Below are positions 18,846-26,195 of a stretch of DNA of 26,195 nt, one piece after another. The first letter of the stretch is position 1, and every line of letters starts with the position of its first letter. The notes beneath the pieces are model-generated. The model saw only the letters and a program-made list of their open reading frames with translations. It made no database searches and had not been told where the DNA came from. The translations under genes and the position numbers were made by a program. Location of the stretch: the NCBI GenBank assembly GCA_003427395.1, contig BFEA01000014.1, forward strand, positions 4,368,776-4,394,970. Direction: 5' to 3'. This stretch comes from Chara braunii (Eukaryota; Streptophyta; Charophyceae; Charales; Characeae).

Positions 18846-19940
18846 GGAAGACCCCATCACGGTGGACATCATCAACAAACTGCAGGCAAAAGACAAGGCC
18901 ACCACGGGTGAGTTTGTGATGGTGGATGGGTTACTCTTTCTTGAAAAGGCAGGGTTTAAGAGGTTAGTTCTTCCATCTACGAAAATTTTGTGTAATTTAT
19001 TTTTAGGTGAGTGTCACGACACAACGAGACATTTCGGCTACAAGAAGACTAGAGCTAATTAGTACAATGATTCTGGTGGCTTAATATTCTAGAGGATGTA
19101 AGGAAGTATGTACAGAACTGTCAGGTCTGTTAGCGGGAGAAGCCGTAGACTCAAGCCTCTACCCATTCCTGCCGGCTCAGGGCAGAGTATCTCTAGGACT
19201 TCATGGATACTCTCGTGACCAACAAAAATGGCCAAAGGTATATTTTTGTCATAACTAGCATTTCATCAAAATTGACATTTTTTATTTTTTTAACGAAATT
19301 CAAACTGAGTTTTTTTTTTTTTTTTTTTTTGAAAACTCGTCTAAATTTTGCTGCTCCCGAGGGTCTGGCGTTTTTAAAATGTTGGACCCCCTGGATGTAT
19401 CAGGACTAAGCTTGAGACCAGATACATCCATGGGGGACTGCTTGGATGTATATGGTCGCAAGCTTAATCCTGATACATCCAGAGGGTTCAGCGTTTTAAT
19501 TCAGCGTCTTAAAAACGCCGGACCCTCAGAAACAGTAAAATTTAGACGAGTTTTCGACCAAAAAAGTTGAAAAAACTCAGTTTCAATTTCGTTCAAAAAA
19601 TAAAAAATGTCCATTTTGACTAAATGGCAATTTCATAGTAGATAGGTTCACCAAGTATGCTAGACTAATTGCCATGCCAGAGACTGTCAGGACTGAGCAC
19701 GTCCTTAAGTTGTTCATGAACAACTGGGTGCGTGACTTTGGACTGCCAAAGACCATTGTTAGTGATAGAGATGTCCGGTTTACTAAGGAGATGTGGAAGA
19801 AGGTCACTGAATGGATGGACAACCAGCTTCAGATGACTTATGGGAATCATGCCGAAGCAAATGGGCAGGTTGAACAGATGATCCATGTTGTGCAGCATCT
19901 GTTAAGGCATTACATCTGCTATAAACTTCCTCCTGCCTGA
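18846..19940 (+). pseudogene. G1 integrase (interrupted by a MITE)
   Basis: Integrase inserts the DNA copy into chromosomes. The zinc-binding N-terminus shows CHDTTRHFGYKKT (near 19013-19050) with two His, and later QNCQVC near 19113 with the two Cys. Stops lie between these parts. The catalytic core starts at FMDTLVTNKNGQRYIFVI (19200-19253), and the same frame resumes after the insertion at VDRFTKYARLIAMPETVR (19638 on). It continues with DFGLPKTIVSDRDVRF (the second catalytic Asp) and NHAEANGQVEQM (the Glu of the DDE triad, here in N-H-x-E-A-N-G-Q), and stops at TGA near 19938. The insertion at 19254-19632 splits the core between the first Asp segment and the second. Confidence 0.94.
19254..19632. 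mobile_element. 379-bp fold-back MITE in the integrase, TCATA duplication
   Basis: The integrase sequence GTCATA...GTAGATAGG is split, and TCATA is present on both sides (19249-19253 and 19633-19637). The element is an inverted repeat almost end to end. The left arm includes GACATTTTTTATTTTTTTAA, AACTCGTCTAAATTTTG and GGATGTATCAGGACTAAGC. The right arm has their complements. The loop is at about 19431-19442. It has no coding capacity. Removing one TCATA and the element leaves the host frame intact. The element's outermost six or so bases pair poorly, so the exact ends are within a few bases. Confidence 0.92.
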
Positions 19941-20517
19941 AAACCGAACAATTGCAACTCCTGGAACCATTGAATTTGGTGTCCAGAACACATCAAGAAA
20001 TCTCTTGAAACCATGATTGCTTCTGAGAACAAGCATCGCCGACAATCCACATTTCAGGTAGGGGAATGTGTCTGGGTTAAGGCTAGTGAGTTGGGATAGG
20101 AGTTTGGCATCTCTAGGAAACTAATGCCTTAGTATTAAGGTCCCTGGAAAATCTTAGACATTCTGGGTAATGATTTGGATGGTCCCTCTTACGTCATTCG
20201 TATCCCTGGTCACTTACACACTTACCCTGTTTTTCACGCCTCCAAGCTTGCACCTTTTGCTGAGAAAGCACCGTTCCCATCATGGAGATCTATGTTGCCC
20301 CCAACCATGGATGGCCACGTGGACGTCGACGATATCCTGGACCACAGAAACATGCCTGTTCCCAAGCCAACTGGCAGAGGTAGACCTCCTAAACCTGCAA
20401 GGGAGTACACAGTACATTTCAGGCATCATACTGATCCTAAGGAAGATCGATGGATTACAAGGGAGGAGCTTGTCAAGACAACTCCTCATATTGTGGTCGA
20501 GTATGAGAAGTAACTGA
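19941..20517 (+). pseudogene. G1 integrase C-terminus with chromodomain
   Basis: Chromodomains of this kind bind modified histone tails and direct insertion into heterochromatin. FQVGECVWVKASELG near 20053 and GPWKILDILG near 20142 form the GPY/F-like module (the third residue is Trp here). IPGHLHTYPVFHASKLAPF follows near 20205. The frame 20175-20513 then gives VDVDDILDHRN, GRGRPPKPAREYTVHFRHH and DRWITREEL, with the aromatic and Trp positions of a chromodomain, and ends VVEYEK before TAA at 20512-20514. The last 110 residues are uninterrupted, in contrast to the rest of pol; stops at about 19938, 20097 and 20130 lie just upstream. Confidence 0.9.
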
Positions 20518-20562
20518 AGGGTAAGGCACCAACATGAAGCATCTCAACGGACTTTCGAAGCT

Positions 20563-20575
20563 AAAGGGGATGGAG
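20563..20575 (+). promoter_or_regulatory. Polypurine tract candidate of G1
   Basis: AAAGGGGATGGAG, all purine but for one T, lies about 50 bases after the pol stop and is followed at once by TG. This is the expected place and form of the plus-strand priming site. If it is the functional tract, the 3' LTR begins at 20576 and not at 20648. Confidence 0.65.
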
Positions 20576-20643
20576 TGCGAGGAACGAGCCCTCACAGGAC
20601 ACTATCAGACATCACATTTTATGGGCAAAAGCCCCCAGCAAGC

Positions 20644-20668
20644 CGAGTGCCCGCCCTAAGTGACGGCG
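20644..20668 (+). mobile_element. G1 3' LTR, left fragment
   Basis: Matches 12486-12510 of the 5' LTR at 23 of 25 positions, then similarity stops. The next bases of the 5' LTR (GGCCTGAATATTCG) reappear only at 25834. The simplest reading is that the 3' LTR was split here by the G2 insertion. Confidence 0.75.
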
Positions 20669-21455
20669 ACGAACCATTTTCTGCGATGCGCGATCTTCTG
20701 CGCGATTGCAACGAGGGGTTCTACGATGGGAAGGTTGGGCCAATTACGGGAGATGGGATCGGTGGGAAATTGCATCAGTGTCCTTGCTTCTTCGTCTTTT
20801 TACGTCGCTCTTTTTTCGGATGGCTGGGTTCGGAGATGGGCGTGTCCCGGGACAATCGGTTGATTGGTCGAGTGGAAGGTCGGCGCGTTGTCATGCGCGC
20901 GATTAATAAGTGTTGACGTTGCTTCTTTTGTTTCGGTTTCGGACTTTTGGGCGCGGACATCGCGCGGGAATTTTTGCTTCGTTATTTTTAAATTTTCTTT
21001 TGAATTTCGCTTTCGAATTTCCTCTTGGATTTTGTCGAACCTCTACGGCTCTCGGGACTTCGGAATTTGCGTTTTATCTCTTTCTTTGCATTAGATAGGA
21101 ATTTCGGAATTTAGGAGATTGGAGTTTCCTTTGCGCGCGCTGTTTTTGCTTGCACGCTTCTTTTTGCGGCTGCGCCGGAGTTCTGATTAGCCGGCACCCT
21201 TAATCGTGCGGGTAACTGTAATTTTGGGCGGACACCATTGTAACTGTATCTTTTTTCTTGAACTTCGCCCTTCCTGCCCTTCTTCTCTTTCTTTTTGTTG
21301 CACCTTGGTAGTCGCGGCCTGCATGATCGGATCGATGTTTGGAGAGTGGCTACGTCCCCCACGCCGCGATCTGGCTATGTAGACGTAGGCAATCCCTGCC
21401 CCTTCTCTCCTCCCAAGTCCTTGTAATTCCGTGTTCTTCGCGCATGCATGCACGC

Positions 21456-21462
21456 TATAAAT
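21456..21462 (+). promoter_or_regulatory. TATA box of the G2 LTR
   Basis: TATAAAT in a GC-richer surrounding, about 800 bases into the LTR. The similarity with the second LTR copy starts one or two bases downstream, at 21463, so the second copy lacks this box. A further TATATAAAT occurs at 21795, making the choice of promoter uncertain. Confidence 0.6.
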
Positions 21463-21937
21463 TCCGGTTGCGCGATTAGTTCGCTCTCTTAACCAGCTAG
21501 TGGAAGCTCAGGGTAGCGTGATCAGTGAGGGTCGAAGTAAGAGGTGAGTTGAAGTAAGAGTCGGGCGACCCGACGAGCTGGTGCCAAACGCGAGGGGTTG
21601 ACGTGGGCCACGACGGACTGTGGGCGCGGGCGAACCTGACGGGTGCGGGAGGACTAAGCGAGGTGACGACTTCGTGGATTGGTGCGCGACGACAGACTGT
21701 CTGCATCGGAGAGAGAGAGAGAGAGGAAGAGGGAGCTGAGGTTGATGGACGCGGATTTGCTGTTTCTTTTATCTTTTCTCCCTCCCTGCTTGTGTATATA
21801 AATTTTGATTTCGGCTCAGGGTGATTTGTCCGTTTCTGTTTTTCGGAATCTTAACTTGGTTTTTCGCTCACACTTGTCTTTGCGATTTCCATCTCGGATA
21901 TTGTGTGTGTTACGTTGAATGAATGAATGAAAACATA

Positions 21938-22883
21938 GGATTCGTGAAAACCTAACAAAATAAATTGTTAGGTTTGCACGAAATCTATTCAAGATTATGA
22001 TAGTACATTTTTCAGGTCTCCTCCATGAACAAAATTTTACATGAAGTGAAACATCCGCAAAAAAAAACCCAGAAAATTAAAATTTCAAAACTACTGGAGG
22101 GAGCGAGGAAAAAAACGGTTTTTTTCATAGAAAATCACGACCTGGTGAAGCACCGTAGGTTCAAGAACTGAAATATTCTGATTTTTTGTTATTTAAAAAA
22201 ATTGTGTTTATAGTCCTATAAGATGTGTAGCACGATGAATTTATTCGGGGGGTTTTCGAACGCACAAACATATTCTCCTGTTAGTGGATACGTTCGCTTG
22301 AACATGGTTTCCCATACATGGGCGAATATATTATTTTTTATTGTTTGTTTTAATTTTTTTCCCTATATTTTTATTTTAAACTCGTGTTTCGCTAAGAATT
22401 TCAAGGTGTCTCTGAGGCAAAAGTTGTTTGTATTCTTATTTAAATGACATATTTTTTTTATAAGCGTTTTATTGTTAAGTTTAAAAGTGATTTATAATCC
22501 TCTAAATTATTTTATGCAGAGCTTGGCTTTTACCTAACTGCGGAAACTGACTTATAGTCCTATAAATGAGCATTCACAAAAACACGTTTTTTTTTACATC
22601 TTTCAAGTTTGCCTTATCATCCTTAAAAATTACCCTGTTTGAAATCTATTTTTTTGACAATTTACTAAGAATTACTTATAGTCATATAAAAGCATTTTGC
22701 AAGGAAGAGTTTCTTGCACATTTTGAGGAACGCCAGACTTTTCACCTAATTTTTTGCCTCCTTTATCGCAAAACGATTAAAAGCGTTATCTTTTTGTGTA
22801 AAAAATAATAGTTTGACTTTTACTTTTTCATTCTATAAGAAATGTTAGGTTCTCTCCGATTGTGAGGTTTTCACGAATCCCCT
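21938..22883. mobile_element. 946-bp non-autonomous TIR element in the G2 LTR, TA flanks
   Basis: The ends are inverted: the left begins GGATTCGTGAAAACCT and the right, read on the minus strand, GGGGATTCGTGAAAACCT. TA flanks both sides (21936-21937 and 22884-22885), consistent with a TA duplication. The interior is AT-rich without a transposase. At the left end the TIR pairs with adjacent sequence to form a hairpin (arms AAACCTAACAA and TTGTTAGGTTT, loop AATAAA, 21948-21975). Inside, TTATAGTCCTATAA-like small palindromes recur near 22207, 22552 and 22674. This segment is absent from the second LTR copy. Small frames at 22223-22808 are not genes. Confidence 0.85.
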
Positions 22884-24067
22884 ATTTGAATGGATGTTAT
22901 GTCTGTTTGTTGCCTGATCCTTGCCTTTGTTTCTCGTCTTGATGAACTCATGAGTAGGGTAGGAATTTTGCGTAGTCGTCAATACTGTTTCCATTTTTAC
23001 TTATCCTTTGATTGAGTTGTTGTGACTCCCGCATCTTGCATACTTAGAAATTACAGAGTGATTAAATGATCGGATATCTGTTGCCCCGAAACCAGCGAAC
23101 TTTGTGCGAGGGCGCATGCAAATACGATCTGATTTGTGCATTTACACGTGTCCCCGCACGTCGATTCGCCAACTCCGGAAAGGACAACTAATTGCAGGGA
23201 TAATGCGTGACTGGATACGACCATCCTGGGTCTGCGAGGGAGCAATCATCCCATGTGAACACGTGTACGTGCGGTTCGACTCGCACGGCCTACACGTGCT
23301 CGCACGCTGTGATCGCAATCGGCGAAGACACGCCCTTAGGAGTCTCACAACTCCACGATGACATAATGACACGCTCTGAGATTTCAGCGTCGTTGTACGA
23401 CCCGAAATACTTCACACCTTGGATAGAAGAGAGCCTTCGACAGAGATTCCCCTGCCTAACGGAGAATCGACTGTGTCCTAGAGAGTTTCACTGCGCCACC
23501 ACCAGCGACCCTCGGTGCTCTGATTTCCGCACTTCATACCACACTCACTAATTTATTTCCCCCGGTTTTGTCGTTATCACCACCAACTTCCCTCCCTTTC
23601 GTCTTCTTCTCCCATATCATCAACTCAGGGTCATCCCGTGGAAAGTCATAGCCCCCTACTGGCCCCACACGCCATGCGCAAATTATCGACAACGCGGCAA
23701 CCAAAGAGCCTCGGGACCGCGAAGGCCCAACCAGAATGTACGACGACCGGCACCACGTGGCGACATCCGACGGACTGACTCATCGGGACCACACCCACCC
23801 CGAAGGGACCCTTCGATGACCCTCCGCCCTCAAAACAGATGGATAGCACAGTCTGGAATGACCCGCGCATGCCATCTGCCTTATGACCAGAAGTGGTCCG
23901 CCCTCTCTGCCAAATTGCACCCGTGCCCCCGAAAAACTCTGCCAGAGGAGATCTCAGTTCTGACCTGGGACTCCATCCCCACTCTCCCTAAAATCCTTGG
24001 CACATCCCTTTTCGTACTTCCAGGCCCACATTCTACTCCGATCAGGAAAACGCGCTGGGCGTGAGGT

Positions 24068-24080
24068 TGGTATCGGAGCC
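24068..24080 (+). promoter_or_regulatory. G2 primer-binding site
   Basis: TGGTATCGGAGCC follows the LTR end. It matches the initiator tRNA-Met complement TGGTATCAGAGCC except for one A-to-G change. It sets the end of the 5' LTR and the plus orientation of G2. Confidence 0.88.
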
Positions 24081-24221
24081 CGACACGTGGCCGGGTTATA
24101 AGGACTAACGGCGTGATAATTGAGGGATCTGGCTAACCGAGGACGACCTCGACCCCAGAACGCGCATAGACGCGACCCCGTCATCACCTGAAGTAGATCA
24201 GCTAATTGACAAACAACCAAC

Positions 24222-24546
24222 ATGAACGCTAATCCACAGAATCCGAATCCGCTGCAGAATCAGCAGCAAAATCCTAATCAACCCCCACCACGAGCACGGG
24301 CTCCCATGACGCCACCTGATCTCTATATGTTTGACCTTGCACATCATCCCGCAGGAGCATGGTTGGCCACACTCCGGGCACAACAGTATGATGATAACAA
24401 AGCTCGGGTAAATATTCCCGCCCGACTAGGAGGATACGCTCATCATTGGTTTAGTACCTATGTATGGGTGAATCTTCCAAGTTTTGAACGAGACTTTTTG
24501 AATCGATTCGACTATGTCCACCCAGAGCAAGCACTTTTCATGATCC
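24222..24546 (+). pseudogene. G2 gag fragment (N-terminal, truncated)
   Basis: An ATG at 24222, 141 bases after the PBS, opens a frame beginning MNANPQNPNPLQNQQQNPNQ, a Pro/Gln/Asn-rich N-terminus. It continues to ARLGGYAHHWFSTY and LPSFERDFLNRFDY, which resemble the capsid segment of Ty3/gypsy gag: a small-residue helix ending in W-(F/Y), then a (F/L)-x-x-x-F-x-x-x-F pattern. At 24544-24546 the sequence changes to the LTR copy, and the frame then ends at TAG 24558-24560 with non-gag residues. About 108 gag codons remain. Neither its product nor the G1 gag resembles the other closely, so G2 is a different family. Confidence 0.75.
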
Positions 24547-25830
24547 GGCTGCGCGATTAGTTAGCTCTCTTAACTAGCTACTGGAAGCTCGGGGTAGCGC
24601 GATCAGTGAGGGTCGGCTCACGAGTGAAGTAAGAGGTGAGTTGAAGTGGGAGTCGGGCGACCCGACGAGCTGGTGCCAAACACGTGGGGTTGACGCGGAC
24701 CACGACGGACTGTGGGCGCGGGCGAACCTGACGGATGCGGGAGGACTGAGCAGGGTGACGACTTCGTGGATTGGTGCGCGATGACGGACTGTCTGCATCG
24801 GATAGACAGAGAGATTAAATGATCGGATATCTTTTGCCCCGAAATCAGAGAACGCCGTGCGAGGGCGCATGTAAATACGATCTGATCTGCGCATTTACAC
24901 GTGTCCCCGCGCGTCGATTCGCCAACTCCAGAAAGGACCACTGATTGAAGGGATACTGCGTGACTGGATACGGCCATCCTGGGTCTGCGACGGAGCAATC
25001 ATCTTGTGCGAACACGTGTACGTGCAGTTCGACTCGCGTGGCCTGCATGTACTCACACGCGGTGATCGCAATCGGCGAAGACACGCCCTTAGGAGTCTCA
25101 CAGCTCTACGATGACATAATGACACGCTCCGAGAGCTCAGAGTCGTTGTACGACCCGAAATACTTCACCCCTTGGATAGAAGAGAGCTTCCGACAGAGAT
25201 TCCCCTGCCTAACGGAGAATCGACTGTGTCCTAGAGAGTTTCACTGTGCCACCACCAACGACCCCCGGTGCTCTGATTTCCCCACTTCAAACCACACCCA
25301 CTACTTTATTTCCCCTGGTTTTGTCGTTATCACCACCAACTTCCTTCCCTTCCGTCTTCTTCTCCCGTATCATCAACTCAGGGTCATCCCGTGGAAAGCC
25401 ATAGCCCCCTACTGGCCCCGCACGCCGTGCGGAAATCGCCGACAACGCGGCAACCAGAGAGCCTCGGGACCGCGTGGGCCCAACCAGAACGTACGACGAC
25501 CGGTGCCACGTGGCAACATCTGACGGACTGACTCATCGGAACCACACCCACCCCGAAGGGACCCTTCGACGACCCTCCGCCCTCAAAACAGATGGATCGC
25601 ACGGTTTTGAATGACCCGCGCATGCCATCTGCCTTATGACCAGAAGTGGTCCGCCCTCTTTGCCAAATTGCACTCGTGCCCCTGAAAAACTCCGCTACAG
25701 GAGATCTCAGTTCCGACCTGGGACTCCATCCCCACTTTCCCTAAAATCCTTGGCACACCCCTTTTCGCACTTCCAGGCCCACATTCTACTCCGATTAAGA
25801 AGTCGAGCTGGGCGTGAGGTTTGGGCGTCA
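24544..25830 (+). mobile_element. G2 second LTR copy, truncated
   Basis: 24544-24803 matches 21463-21712 (with an added segment GGCTCACGAGT near 24614) and 24807-25820 matches 23054-24066, in the same order and orientation. It lacks all of U3 and the TATA box, starting just after the TATAAAT position. It also lacks the stretch 21713-23053 of the first copy, including the TIR element. It ends CTGGGCGTGAGGTTTGGGCG then TCA, where G1 LTR sequence resumes. Confidence 0.85.
24945..25523 (+). other. Open reading frame of 192 codons inside the G2 LTR copy (unrecognised)
   Basis: An uninterrupted plus frame with ATG at 24945 runs through the LTR copy. It reads VIAIGEDTPLGVSQLYDD and DPKYFTPWIEESFRQRFPCL in the middle and a basic, Arg-rich end. 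The homologous frame in the first copy (23207-23551) reads through the same middle but stops with TAA at 23549-23551. I recognise no family. LTRs rarely code, and the two copies differ by many amino-acid changes, so I think chance is at least as likely as a gene. A second frame over 23104-23361 is open in the first copy and has a stop near its start in the second. Confidence 0.25.
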
Positions 25831-25833
25831 CAA

Positions 25834-26195
25834 GGCCTCAATATTCGTCAGAGGCCAAAACTTTGACACTTCCATATGTGGGTATTCAGGCTCTTGCAGC
25901 ACGCCAGTTGGTTGAGTAGACGCGTGAGCCTCACTAAGCTGCGTCGTACAGTTGCCCCAGGCCTTGACACTTGCACCTGGGCACATACACACAAAGCAGG
26001 GCCGATACATTGAGAAGCAGGCCATCGGCCCAAGCAAAAGCACTATTGTCGAGGCACCTACCTGAGAGCCCTGCGCAGATGCAGCAAACAGTTCAAGTCC
26101 GGAGACTCAGGTCATGCCCCACTGTACAGGGGCCCAGGCTATGTTGCACGTAGGCCGCGGCCTGGTTCGGCCACGGCCAAGGCCGCCCCCCCCCC
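25834..26195 (+). mobile_element. G1 3' LTR, right fragment (cut by window end)
   Basis: GGCCTCAATATTCG resumes the 5' LTR at 12511 (GGCCTGAATATTCG). Similarity continues through CACTTCCATATGTGGGTATT, CAGGCTCTTGCAGCA, GGTTGAGTAGACGCGTGAGC and GGCCGATACATTGAGAAGCA to about 26130, then weakens. The window ends in a run of C (26186-26195), which can mark an assembly end. Confidence 0.85.

Larger units (their letters stand above)
20661..24066 (+). mobile_element. G2 5' LTR, about 3.4 kb including a 0.95-kb insertion
   Basis: It runs from TGACGGCG to the sequence just before the PBS. The portion 20661-21455 would be U3, followed by TATAAAT and the transcribed part. The 946-bp TIR element sits at 21938-22883. 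The end reads GGGCGTGAGGT before the PBS, whereas the second copy has an additional TTGGGCGTCA. A small deletion between GGTT repeats in this copy would explain that. Frames inside (20575-21094, 23104-23551) are not supported as genes. Part of the LTR is a CpG-rich region. Confidence 0.7.
20661..25830 (+). mobile_element. G2: LTR retrotransposon nested in the G1 3' LTR
   Basis: The block begins TGACGGCG and ends GGGCGTCA, so it has inverted TGACG...CGTCA termini in LTR style. It contains a long first LTR, a PBS, a gag fragment and a second, shortened LTR copy in the same orientation: 21463-21712 matches 24544-24803, and 23054-24066 matches 24807-25820. A clean target duplication is not evident (TAAG on the left against CAAG on the right). 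The exact left edge is ambiguous by about 8 bases because G1 LTR similarity runs to 20668. Confidence 0.75.
12490..26195 (+). mobile_element. G1: Ty3/gypsy chromovirus-like element, plus strand, nested and decayed
   Basis: The 5' LTR (12490-13510), PBS, leader, gag, protease, RT, RNase H, integrase and chromodomain occur in gypsy order on the plus strand. The 3' LTR begins at 20648, is interrupted, and resumes at about 25834 up to the window edge. Support for this: 12515-12815 is repeated at 25838-26130 in the same orientation, and 12486-12510 matches 20644-20668 at 23 of 25 positions. The right end of the element lies outside the window. Confidence 0.8.

Noticed and set aside
12490-20575. 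Interpretation of 20576-24066 as the 3' LTR partner of 12490-13510
   Set aside because: The sequences do not match beyond 25 bases; the partner of the 5' LTR resumes at 25834 instead.
21550-21600. TGGTGCCAAACGCGAGG as a possible second primer-binding site
   Set aside because: It occurs in both LTR copies at an internal position and is not next to an LTR end.
21603-21824. Plus-strand frame ending in a GA-rich stretch
   Set aside because: It lies in the G2 LTR; its copy at 24685 onward does not keep the frame past the shared segment.

Overview
This window is a nested pile of transposable elements and simple or satellite repeats from a eukaryotic nuclear genome. I found no intact host gene, no tRNA or rRNA gene and no CRISPR array. 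Two things point to a land plant or close algal relative. One is a Ty3/gypsy element with a C-terminal chromodomain and primer-binding sites complementary to initiator tRNA-Met. The other is a LINE whose ORF1 combines a DUF4283-like domain with a zinc knuckle. The long (GA/CT)n tracts and the style of the gypsy gag would fit a charophyte such as Chara, but that is only an impression.

Left part (1-3500): a (TC)n microsatellite, then about 5.5 copies of a 143-157 bp satellite framed on both sides by the same kind of CT-rich minisatellite. About 1.4 kb without any recognisable feature follows. Next is the 5' end of a minus-strand LTR retrotransposon (here G3): a PBS at 3029-3040 and an LTR starting at 3042.

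Middle part (about 3500-12240): a decayed minus-strand LINE. Reading right to left it has roughly 223-bp tandem 5' monomers, ORF1 (DUF4283-like plus zinc knuckle), a repeat block that splits ORF1 ((GA)n containing an N, a 206-bp tandem repeat and a 49-bp duplication), the rest of ORF1, an APE-type endonuclease, a reverse transcriptase with its FADD motif, and a C-terminal region. Its 3' side merges into a fold-back repeat rich in TTCAGG/CCTGAA.

Right part (12490-26195): a plus-strand Ty3/gypsy chromovirus-like element (G1) with a 1021-bp 5' LTR, PBS, long leader, gag, protease, RT, RNase H, integrase and chromodomain. It is dead: it has many stops and frameshifts, the RT catalytic motif reads YLNN, and a 379-bp fold-back MITE sits in the integrase with a TCATA duplication. 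The start of its 3' LTR appears at 20644-20668 and resumes at 25834. The gap is filled by a second LTR element (G2) of about 5.2 kb. G2 has a long 5' LTR (itself carrying a 946-bp TIR element), a PBS, a short gag fragment, and a truncated second LTR copy that starts just downstream of the position of the TATA box.

The order of events read from the nesting is: G1 inserted; G2 inserted into the 3' LTR of G1; G2 lost its interior; small TIR elements landed in the G1 integrase and in the G2 LTR. Nothing here looks currently functional.
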